The notes under the pieces are model-generated. The model ran no database searches. It saw nothing but the letters and a program-made list of their open reading frames with translations, and was not told where the DNA came from. The position numbers and the translations under genes were made by a program. From SURF-58 sp041305085 (GTDB lineage: Archaea > Nanobdellota > Nanobdellia > Woesearchaeales > UBA9642), in contig JBFYMA010000049.1 of the NCBI GenBank assembly GCA_041305085.1, positions 1 to 47,609 of the forward strand: a DNA stretch of 47,609 bases, in the 5' to 3' direction. The number at the start of each line of letters is the position of its first letter. Positions within the stretch are counted from its first letter, which is position 1. Below are positions 24,668 to 31,398 of this stretch, one piece after another.

Positions 24668-24978
24668 ATTAATGCCTCATACTTTTTTATATCAATATTC
24701 AATGACTCAAGAAGCGCATTATACGTCACGTGTCTTGCATCATCTTCAGGCAAATAGTGCAGAATGGTTTCATAACCTTCATGAATTCTGTTTAGTCTTA
24801 ATACATGAGCTCCTGCATTGGGCGAGGGATTTCTCAACAATCCTTCTCTTATTACTGCTATATTTTTCTCTTGTTCAGAAATAATTTCTTCATCTGGTGA
24901 AATAATGGCAACTCTGGCATCCATATTATAGTCTGCCTTTTTTGTCATGCCTGGGATTTCGTTTATTTGTGTTGCCAT
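24664..24978 (-). CDS. Hypothetical protein, 104 aa
   Basis: A soluble protein with no recognised motif; the N-terminus is MATQINEIPGMTKKADYNMD and the C-terminal half is helical (RLNRIHEGYETILHYLPEDD). It is translationally coupled to the downstream 43-residue cysteine-rich gene. Its likely transcript starts near 25118 after the TATA box at 25141-25150, giving a leader of about 140 bases that includes a long hairpin (24996-25087). Such a leader is unusual in this window, where most messages look leaderless. Confidence 0.55.
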   Translation of the reverse strand: MATQINEIPGMTKKADYNMDARVAIISPDEEIISEQEKNIAVIREGLLRNPSPNAGAHVLRLNRIHEGYETILHYLPEDDARHVTYNALLESLNIDIKKYEALI

Positions 24979-24995
24979 TTTTTTAGGAGTAGGAA

Positions 24996-25087
24996 CGTGA
25001 AGAGGGAAAAAGGGGTGGGTGATTCATGGCAGAGTGAAACTCTGACACAGAGGTGTTTTCATGAGAATAACACGCTCCCCCTTCACG
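24996..25087 (-). promoter_or_regulatory. Structured RNA leader or small ncRNA
   Basis: The outer arms CGTGAAG (24996-25002) and CTTCACG (25081-25087) pair perfectly, followed inward by GGGG (25012-25015)/CCCC (25077-25080). Inside are AGAG/CTCT (25031-25043, five-base loop) and two mutually exclusive stems, ACAC/GTGT (25045-25056) and GTGTT/AACAC (25053-25073). The mutually exclusive stems suggest a switch. On the minus strand this precedes the 104-residue gene by 18 bases. I know no riboswitch class that matches. Confidence 0.45.
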
Positions 25088-25140
25088 CCTAATAGAGAGA
25101 TAATATTTTACCCCTCTATAGTAGTGTATAATATAACTAA

Positions 25141-25168
25141 TATATAAATGTTTCGGTTTGTAACCACT
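25141..25168 (-). promoter_or_regulatory. BRE/TATA promoter with upstream AGTGGT element
   Basis: Read on the minus strand: AGTGGTTACAAACCGAAAC followed by ATTTATATA. This matches the pattern at 34658-34683, 29113-29139 and 18312-18340. It would drive the leader and gene at 24664-24978. Confidence 0.5.
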
Positions 25169-25256
25169 GTATAGTGATTAACATGCTGAAACCCCAGAAT
25201 TCTGCACTTTTAAGCCGTTAGGCGCAATTCATGATGACACATTATTGCGCATGTTT

Positions 25257-25433
25257 TTAGGCTTGTTTTAGCAAATTACACACCTCACTTATACGAAGAC
25301 CACAAAATAGTGCGATCAATGAACCCATGAATACAGTGTTGTCTTCTATAGATTCAAACAAAGCGAGCAATTGCTTTTTATTGAGGACATTTGGAAGTGT
25401 TCTTGGCTTAATTGGCCTTGCAAAGTTTTTCAT
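25257..25433 (-). pseudogene. Tyrosine recombinase (Xer/integrase) catalytic-domain fragment
   Basis: A 58-codon frame (ATG at 25433, stop at 25257) reading PRTLPNVLNKKQLLALFESI and then SLIALFCGLRISEVCNLL. This is the start of the catalytic domain of XerC/D- or XerA-type tyrosine recombinases, with the first catalytic arginine in GLRISEV. The HxxR motif and the tyrosine nucleophile are missing because the frame stops right after box I, and no N-terminal core-binding domain precedes it. It must be a remnant, inactive as a recombinase. It starts three bases after the stop of the ParB-like gene, so it may still be translated. Confidence 0.75.
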
Positions 25434-25436
25434 GGT

Positions 25437-25874
25437 TTACATCCTCCGAATCAAGCTTAAAGCCATGTTCCGTATGTCTTCGTTGAGTTCTTCCATTGTC
25501 TCATATTTGCGTGTGTGGGCAACAGAAACGGCTTTTCTTTGGCTGATCTGCTTTTGTTTTATCTGATACTTGATATCTTCAGGAAGTCGCTCAAGTAAAA
25601 GCCAACGATACACGGTGTAAGTATTGTATCCCTTCCCAATTAAAAACTGGTGCAATTCTTTGGTTTCTCCGAGGAGTATCGCCTTTTTAGAATATTGATT
25701 GTGAGCTAGTTTTCCTAGCGTTTCAGTGAGATGGCGCATGTCTGTGTCTGGAAAGCGACTGGTTAATTCTTTTTTGACGAGAGAAAGCTTCTCGAGAAAA
25801 GTTTGGCGCATAGGCTCAGGGTTCATGGTTTGTTTCTCCGCTACTCTCGCCAAAACCTCGAAAACGCTTGACAC
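25437..25874 (-). CDS. ParB-like helix-turn-helix protein
   Basis: A 145-residue protein whose middle resembles the HTH core of ParB/Spo0J/KorB-type proteins: IGKGYNTYTVYRWLLLERLP followed by EDIKYQIKQKQISQRKAVSVA (the pattern of LPeevq..i..gkIs...a). It lacks the N-terminal ParB nuclease/CTPase motif. The GTG start at 25874 lies about 30 bases after a TATA box (ACATTTATAG, minus strand, 25904-25913). It is in operon with the integrase fragment, so it probably belongs to a decayed mobile element, perhaps as its regulator or partition protein. Confidence 0.6.
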   Translation of the reverse strand: MSSVFEVLARVAEKQTMNPEPMRQTFLEKLSLVKKELTSRFPDTDMRHLTETLGKLAHNQYSKKAILLGETKELHQFLIGKGYNTYTVYRWLLLERLPEDIKYQIKQKQISQRKAVSVAHTRKYETMEELNEDIRNMALSLIRRM

Positions 25875-25974
25875 AAAAGCTTGGCTCTCGCCGTGCAGAA
25901 TCTATAAATGTTTTGTCATTGTGTAGTAGTTATTACTGATTTTCAAAAAAGCGTCACTAAACCACCAAAGAGTA

Positions 25975-26150
25975 AAAAGTCTGAAATCGAGGAATTTTGG
26001 ACTTTTAGACGTTGTAAGCAGAAAAGAGACCTAAGCATCCTTAGGCAAATACTTTGGGTGCAACGCAATAAAATTGCGTGCACAAGAAATCCTATTTGAT
26101 TTCTTTGTGTGGTAGGCAAAAAGGAGCGAAGTAACAATCGCTTTTTTTCT
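25975..26150 (+). ncRNA. Chain of five stem-loops ending in a terminator, candidate ncRNA
   Basis: No protein frame fits here. Five hairpins follow one another: AAAAGTC/GACTTTT (25975-26006); CCTAAG-CATC-CTTAGG (26030-26045); a 10-bp stem with ACGCAAT-AAA-ATTGCGT (26059-26082); CACAAGAAATC/GATTTCTTTGTG (26081-26109, one bulge); and AGCGA/TCGCT (26125-26142) followed by T7-C-T7, which looks like an intrinsic terminator on the plus strand. A CTATAAATG element near 25902-25910 could serve as a plus-strand TATA box. No known RNA family is recognised. Confidence 0.45.
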
Positions 26151-26217
26151 TTTTTTCAGTGTCCACTAGACATCCAGACACAGAATATATAAAGATAAAC
26201 AATTTACTCATTTATAA

Positions 26218-27108
26218 ATGGAAGATAAACATAAACTAGTTGTTTTTCAAGACGCGAAGAATTCAAAGAGTTCTGGCGTGCCAAAAACATCCTTATGTGT
26301 TTTTGAGCACAAGAAAATCAGACGAATCTGGTATAATGAAGAATGGTACTTCTCAGTTATAGATGTAGTTGAAGTTTTAACAGATAGTAATAATCCAAGA
26401 AACTACTGGTCTATGCTTAAAAAAAGAGAATTAGATGCTGGAATTGAACTGTCCACAAATTGTGTACAGTTGAAATTAGAAGCACCAGATGGTAAACTAA
26501 GAGAAACAGATTGTGCAAACACAAAATCACTATTTAGAATAATACAGTCAATTCCATCAAAGAAAGCTGAACCTTTCAAACTATGGCTTGCACAAGTAGG
26601 CTATGAACGAATTGAAGAAATTGAAAACCCAGAACTTGGACAAGATAGAATAAAAGAATACTATGAGCTCAAAGGATATCCGAAAGAATGGGTTGATAAA
26701 AGACTTCGAGGAATTGCAGTTCGTCAAGAATTAACAGATGAATGGAAAAATCGAGATATAAAATCAGAAAAAGAATTCGCAATACTAACAAATGAAATTA
26801 GCAAAGCGACATTTGGGAAAACAGTGGAGGAATACAAAGAATTCAAACAACTCCAAAAGAAAAACCAAAACCTTCGAGATCACATGACTGATTTAGAATT
26901 AATCTTTACAATGCTTGGCGAAAAAACTACAACAGAAATCACTAAGGAGAGAAACTCCCAAGGATTTGATGAATGTAAAGAGTCCGCCAAAGAAGGCGGT
27001 CAAGTCGCAGGTAATGCAAGAGAAGATGTTGAAAAACGTCTTGGTAAATCAACAATTTCTAAAGAAAACTTTTTACCTAAAAAAAAAGAAAAGAAAAAAT
27101 TAAAGTAA
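26218..27108 (+). CDS. Bro-N domain (phage antirepressor-like) protein
   Basis: A 296-residue protein with an N-terminal Bro-N domain (about 24-140): KKIRRIWYNEEWYFSVIDVV, then SNNPRNYWSMLKKRE, then KSLFRIIQSIPSKKAEPFKLW. The C-terminal half (from 145) has YELKGYPKEWVDKRLRGIA and a lysine-rich coiled region with a basic tail. Bro-N proteins are common in phages, baculoviruses and mobile elements, where they bind DNA and regulate. The composition is more A+T-rich than the flanking core genes. It sits next to recombinase remains, so it is likely of mobile-element origin. A TATA box lies at 26187-26196. Confidence 0.85.
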   Translation: MEDKHKLVVFQDAKNSKSSGVPKTSLCVFEHKKIRRIWYNEEWYFSVIDVVEVLTDSNNPRNYWSMLKKRELDAGIELSTNCVQLKLEAPDGKLRETDCANTKSLFRIIQSIPSKKAEPFKLWLAQVGYERIEEIENPELGQDRIKEYYELKGYPKEWVDKRLRGIAVRQELTDEWKNRDIKSEKEFAILTNEISKATFGKTVEEYKEFKQLQKKNQNLRDHMTDLELIFTMLGEKTTTEITKERNSQGFDECKESAKEGGQVAGNAREDVEKRLGKSTISKENFLPKKKEKKKLK

Positions 27109-27115
27109 TAGGGGC

Positions 27116-28087
27116 TTAACTTTTAAGAACAATTGGAGGAACATAGTTAATTAGTAATTCATCAAAAACAAATATCGACTCATACAATAAAATCAAATCA
27201 GCAAATTTGTCTTTTATATCAAACAAAAATTTTCTAAACTCTTCAATAGAGTTTACGTGAACGTCAATCATCAAATCATAATTCCCAACAGTGTTAGTAA
27301 CATAATAAACAGAATCAGTTTCTTTACAATAAGAAATCATTGAACTTACTTTATTTAAAGAAGTTGATTTAAACTTAAAGAGTAATAAATGCCATTGCTT
27401 TCCTAGTGAATTTATGTTTATCTTTGGTCTAAATCCTTGAATAACTTTATTTTGTTTCATATTCTTTAAAGCATAATGAACACTATGCAAAGGAATTTCA
27501 GTTTTATTAGCAATCTCAGTTACCAACATACGTCCATTTAAACTTATTTTCTCAAGAATTTTTTTATCCGTGTTAGTCAATTCCAGAACTTTATTTCGAG
27601 GAGTTGTCTTCAAAGATTCATCGGACTTGTCATCTAAAAATTTATAACTTATATGTTCAGCTTGAATTAAAGTTGTATATGTCAATTCATGCAAATTATT
27701 TCCTAATAATGCTTTCAATTGAAATAATTGTTTATGAAACGAATCTATTGATTTTGCACAAAACAACAAAACAACATCCCATCTTCCAACACCTGTAACC
27801 ATCCAAGCAATTTGTGGTAAAGATTGAAGTTTCTTATACAACTCCACTTCTTCGTCAGGATTTAAGCCAGTTAGTTGTAAAAAAATATAATATGAATCAA
27901 AGCCTAATTGACCAACATCAAGCATAGTATAATAGTTTTGAATTATATTCTTTTCTTCTAAACGATTTAATCTATATCGAATTACTTGCTTACTGGTTTT
28001 AAGTTGTTTAGCAATAGCAGACTCTGTTTGTCTTGCATCAGCATCTAAACAAGACAATATCTTCAAATCAGTAGAGTCAAGCACCAT
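27116..28087 (-). CDS. Tandem AsnC/Lrp-type transcriptional regulator
   Basis: About 323 residues made of two AsnC/Lrp units. HTH 1 (about 5-50): LDSTDLKILSCLDADARQTE and SKQVIRYRLNRLEEKNII. Sensor (RAM) domain 1 at about 60-140 includes WMVTGVGRWDVVLLF. HTH 2 (about 165-215): NTDKKILEKISLNGRMLVTE and HSVHYALKNMKQNKVI. RAM domain 2 (about 225-310) includes YVTNTVGNYDLMIDVHV. The duplicated architecture is seen in some archaeal regulators. I use the ATG at 28087; the frame also has a TTG at 28096. It converges on the Bro-N gene with seven bases between, and shares the island's A+T-rich codon use. Confidence 0.87.
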   Translation of the reverse strand: MVLDSTDLKILSCLDADARQTESAIAKQLKTSKQVIRYRLNRLEEKNIIQNYYTMLDVGQLGFDSYYIFLQLTGLNPDEEVELYKKLQSLPQIAWMVTGVGRWDVVLLFCAKSIDSFHKQLFQLKALLGNNLHELTYTTLIQAEHISYKFLDDKSDESLKTTPRNKVLELTNTDKKILEKISLNGRMLVTEIANKTEIPLHSVHYALKNMKQNKVIQGFRPKININSLGKQWHLLLFKFKSTSLNKVSSMISYCKETDSVYYVTNTVGNYDLMIDVHVNSIEEFRKFLFDIKDKFADLILLYESIFVFDELLINYVPPIVLKS

Positions 28088-28182
28088 AATTAACAAATAA
28101 TCATAAATAATATATAAATATTCTTATTTTGACAAAAATTAGATGAGATAGTTTTAATTATCTGATTAAACATCTAAAGTGT

Positions 28183-28815
28183 ATGAAAAATAATGATTTA
28201 GAGACTATCGTAAGAGATGTAGCCACTAAAACAACTGAAATTGTTAAGAAGGGTGCAAACTCCTTGCGTGAAGGATACGAAATAATACACAGTAAGTATC
28301 CTATAATAACTAATTACCTATCTTCTGCTGCAGGTACCATTGGAGGTGATGCAATTGCAAAGCAATTTACAGATAATCCAGATATATCATTAAGAGATGT
28401 TGCATTCACTGCATCAGCCGCTGTCGCATACAGTTATCTTGCTCCAAAAATGATTGAGTGGTCAACGAAAGCTACGAATAAATTTAGCAAAACGTGGAAA
28501 CAACTTAAAGAAGGTAGTATAAAACACACGATGTTTAATACCACACTCTTAACTGCAATGTATTTCCCCGTCAATATGACTTATTGGAATTATCTAACAA
28601 TAAAAAATCAAGCTCCAATTACATGGGAAGATAATGAAGTAGGAGCAATTACATTAGGAATTGCAACCATACCTTACTTAATTGCAGACTATGTTGCCAT
28701 TAAAAAATTTAGTCAACCAGAAACCCAAAAATGGCTTCGACCATTTTATAGTGCGGTTGAACTTGTTTGGAACACCATATTTGCTGGAGGAAACTATATT
28801 GCAAAAAGAATGTAA
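28183..28815 (+). CDS. Membrane protein resembling the Mpv17/PMP22 family
   Basis: A 210-residue protein with an N-terminal amphipathic part, then KYPIITNYLSSAAGTIGGDA with IAKQF and SLRDVAFTASAAVAYSYLAP, a middle hydrophobic segment (FNTTLLTAMYFPVNMTYWNYL) and a C-terminal FYSAVELVWNTIFAGGNY. This order (YP..T near the start, GD..Q, a D-R pair, and a terminal WN) recalls the Mpv17/PMP22 peroxisomal/mitochondrial channel family. That match is by eye and tentative. Four transmembrane helices are plausible. It is in the A+T-rich island and divergent from the AsnC-type gene. Confidence 0.5.
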   Translation: MKNNDLETIVRDVATKTTEIVKKGANSLREGYEIIHSKYPIITNYLSSAAGTIGGDAIAKQFTDNPDISLRDVAFTASAAVAYSYLAPKMIEWSTKATNKFSKTWKQLKEGSIKHTMFNTTLLTAMYFPVNMTYWNYLTIKNQAPITWEDNEVGAITLGIATIPYLIADYVAIKKFSQPETQKWLRPFYSAVELVWNTIFAGGNYIAKRM

Positions 28816-29220
28816 TTTCTACACATTTCGTTATTCACTTTCTTTTGACAGCATAACCTGAGAATGACTTTTCCGCTGTTATCTGAAGTTTCCGCTCGCT
28901 TTTTTCTGAATTCAACAAAAACAAAGTTGTTTTTGTGTGCCAAAAATATATGATTTTTGAGCATTTCAGAAAATTTATCTGCTTATGACGAATTTGAGGA
29001 AAGTTCATAAACATCTTTGATTTTTTGATTGCGTCATTACGACACCAAATCACTTTTTGGTTAAAAAGGCGAAAATATCCATTTTAACGACGTAGCAATC
29101 ATTATGACCAATTATAAATGTTTCGTTTTTGAAGTACTTCCAAGTAGTAAAATTTACCAAAAGTAGTTTCGAAACCTATATAAATCAAACAGCCTACATA
29201 TTATAAAAAGGGGTGAATAG
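28816..29220. promoter_or_regulatory. Intergenic region with palindrome and two divergent promoters
   Basis: There is no convincing gene. A GTG-started minus-strand frame at 28835-29053 looks non-coding. ACAAAAACAA-AG-TTGTTTTTGT (about 28915-28936) is a 10-bp perfect inverted repeat. Two promoters face away from each other: minus strand AAGTACTTCAAAAACGAAAC plus ATTTATA (29113-29139), with no clear gene downstream, and plus strand AAGTAGTTTCGAAACC plus TATATAAA (29161-29184), about 40 bases before the phosphorylase start. Another AAGTAGT copy is at 29142-29148. Confidence 0.5.
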
Positions 29221-30882
29221 TTGAAAAGGTTTGCACATTTTTCTCACGACAGGATTGTTGCCTATTTCAGCATGGAGATAGCAGTCAGGCCTGAAATGTT
29301 CACCTACAGCGGAGGCCTTGGAGTGCTTGCAGGAGACACAATAAAGAGCTGTGCAGATCTCAACGTGCCATTGATAGCAATAACACTTGTGGCTAAAAAA
29401 GGCTATTTCAAGCAGCATCTGGACAGCGCAGGCCAGCAGACAGAGGAATACATAGAGTGGAACCCCCACGACTATTGCAGGCTCCTGCCAAACAGGTTCT
29501 CTGTGATGATTGAAGGCAGGGAAGTAAAGCTTCAGGCATGGGAATACCTCATAAGGGGAATAAGAGGCCATACAATCCCCATATATTTTCTGGATGCTGA
29601 CATAGAGCCCAACATACCTGAAGACAGGGCATTAACATACAACCTTTACGGAGGAGACTCAACATACCGGCTCAAGCAGGAAATAATTCTGGGCATTGGA
29701 GGGGTTCGCCTCATAAGGTCGCTGGGCCACGACATAAAAAAATACCATATGAACGAAGGTCATGCAGCATTTTTGACACTTGAGCTTTTGAAAGAGTTCA
29801 AAGACCCCCAGACAGTGAGGGATAGGTGCGTATTCACAACTCACACTCCTGTGCCTGCGGGCCACGACCAATTCCCAATTATCACTGTAAAGCACGTTTT
29901 TGGAGATACAGTTGACCACAGGATTATCGATTCAATAACAGTAAATGACAAACTAAACATGACCCTGTTAGGGCTTAAGTTCAGCAATTATATCAACGGA
30001 GTTGCCAAGAAGCACGGCGAAGTCAGCCAGAACATGTTTCCAGAATATTCAATAGACTACATAACAAACGGTGTCTATTCAAGAGAGTGGACCTGCGAAA
30101 ACTTCCAGAGAATTTTCAACGAGTATATTCCTGGATGGATGAACGACCCATTCTCATTGAGGTATGCGCTTGGAATCCCTCCCGGAGAGATATGGGACGC
30201 CCACATGAGAGCCAAAAGAGAACTTATAGATTTTGTGAACAAGAAAAAAGCAAAGATGTTCGACCCTGAAGTTTTCACAATAGGCTTTGCAAGAAGGGCT
30301 GCAAAGTACAAAAGGGCAGACCTGCTGTTCAGCGATGTTGAAAAGCTTAAAGAAATTGTGAACAAGCACGGCAAAATACAAATAGTCTATGCAGGCAAAG
30401 CCCACCCAAAAGATGGTGAGGGAAAAGACCTTATAAAAAAAATATTCAAGGCAATGGAAGAATTAAAAGATTTTATAGACATTGTTTATATTCCTAATTA
30501 TGACATGAGTGTTGGAAAGCTGATTACTTCAGGCGTAGATATCTGGCTGAATACTCCATTGAGGCCAAACGAGGCTTCAGGAACCTCAGGGATGAAGGCG
30601 TGCCACAATGGAATACCAAACTTGAGCGTGCTGGATGGCTGGTGGATAGAAGGGCATATAGAAAATGTTACTGGCTGGTCTATTGGAGCAAAGCAAGGAA
30701 TAGGTGATGACCAGAAAGACGCAGACGACCTTTACTACAAGCTTGCCCTGATAGTTTCATTGTTCTATAAGGAAAGAGACAAGTGGATTGATATAATGAT
30801 GCACTCCATAGCATTCAATGCATCCTTTTTCAACACCCACAGAATGGTGCACCAGTACGTGCTGAATGCTTATTTTAAGTGA
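29221..30882 (+). CDS. glgP: Alpha-glucan (glycogen) phosphorylase
   Basis: A 553-residue GT35 enzyme that releases glucose-1-phosphate from alpha-1,4-glucans with pyridoxal phosphate. Signatures: YFSMEIAVRPEMFTYSGGLG at the N-terminus, YHMNEGHAAF with the active-site region, ITNGVYSREWT, GFARRAAKYKRADLL, and NEASGTSGMKA with the PLP-binding lysine (about residue 459). It is much shorter than the 800-residue bacterial/animal type but complete in motifs. The start is a TTG preceded by GGGGTGA (about 29210-29216), a good ribosome-binding site; an in-frame ATG (residue 18) falls inside the conserved YFSME motif and is excluded. It provides G1P from the glycogen made by the cluster at 3-11 kb. 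Confidence 0.9.
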   Translation: MKRFAHFSHDRIVAYFSMEIAVRPEMFTYSGGLGVLAGDTIKSCADLNVPLIAITLVAKKGYFKQHLDSAGQQTEEYIEWNPHDYCRLLPNRFSVMIEGREVKLQAWEYLIRGIRGHTIPIYFLDADIEPNIPEDRALTYNLYGGDSTYRLKQEIILGIGGVRLIRSLGHDIKKYHMNEGHAAFLTLELLKEFKDPQTVRDRCVFTTHTPVPAGHDQFPIITVKHVFGDTVDHRIIDSITVNDKLNMTLLGLKFSNYINGVAKKHGEVSQNMFPEYSIDYITNGVYSREWTCENFQRIFNEYIPGWMNDPFSLRYALGIPPGEIWDAHMRAKRELIDFVNKKKAKMFDPEVFTIGFARRAAKYKRADLLFSDVEKLKEIVNKHGKIQIVYAGKAHPKDGEGKDLIKKIFKAMEELKDFIDIVYIPNYDMSVGKLITSGVDIWLNTPLRPNEASGTSGMKACHNGIPNLSVLDGWWIEGHIENVTGWSIGAKQGIGDDQKDADDLYYKLALIVSLFYKERDKWIDIMMHSIAFNASFFNTHRMVHQYVLNAYFK

Positions 30883-30888
30883 ATTTCT

Positions 30889-31386
30889 TCATCTTTTTTG
30901 CTTGCTTTCTAGGTTTTTTATCAAAACATGAATGTGATCAGGATATTTAGTATTTAACTTTAGTTGCTCTTCTGGTGTCAGTTTTGGGTTATAAATACAT
31001 ACTTTAATATCTGCTTTTTTTCCAAAAACCTTAATAACTGCATCATCGTTTGGATCATAAAGAAAAGGACTTCCAAACATAGGATCTTCATAAAAAATAT
31101 ACTTGGAATTAGAAATTTTAAGAAAAGTATTTGGATGCACTGTATCAAAAAATGATATAGGTCTCAGAGAATCAGTTAGTTTGCCAAAATAATCCATATT
31201 AGTTTCATCTGGTTCTCTTTTTGGAGTCTCTCTTCTCCATATTTCTTCATAGAGTTTTTTTTTCAAATAATTTTTTCCATTGTTAACATTTCCATAAATT
31301 CCTATAATAATTGGTTTGGTTATTACTCTTTTGGATAAAGAAATAATTTTATTGATTCCCTGTTCCAAGTTTAATTCTTCTACCAT
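30889..31386 (-). CDS. P-loop NTPase, uridine-kinase-like, with an altered Walker A
   Basis: A 165-residue protein with GIYGNVNNGKNYLKKKL near the N-terminus, a Walker A-like loop in which Asn takes the place of the usual Thr/Ser after GK. The centre has FFDTVHPNTFLK and YIFYEDPMF, reminiscent of the acidic and substrate segments of uridine kinase/phosphoribulokinase-like enzymes. The predicted C-terminus lacks further motifs. It may be an inactive or unusual small-molecule kinase. It lies between two glucan genes, converging with glgP (six bases) and following the GH57 gene on the same strand (12 bases). Function uncertain. Confidence 0.55.
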   Translation of the reverse strand: MVEELNLEQGINKIISLSKRVITKPIIIGIYGNVNNGKNYLKKKLYEEIWRRETPKREPDETNMDYFGKLTDSLRPISFFDTVHPNTFLKISNSKYIFYEDPMFGSPFLYDPNDDAVIKVFGKKADIKVCIYNPKLTPEEQLKLNTKYPDHIHVLIKNLESKQKR

Positions 31387-31398
31387 TTATTAATACTC

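Noticed and set aside
25021..25075. TGATTCATG and CTCTGA-like boxes, hinting at a C/D box RNA
   Set aside because: Box C does not match RTGATGA well, there is no C'/D' pair, and the stems described explain the sequence better.
25200..25260. GTTAGGC next to an inverted GCGCAAT/ATTGCGC pair, downstream of a tyrosine-recombinase fragment, suggestive of an integron attC site
   Set aside because: No matching RYYYAAC partner at the right distance, no IntI-specific domain, and no cassette array follows; the simple hairpin explanation is enough.
28835..29053. A 72-aa minus-strand frame after a good promoter
   Set aside because: GTG start without ribosome-binding site, composition like translated noncoding DNA, and it contains half of a palindrome.
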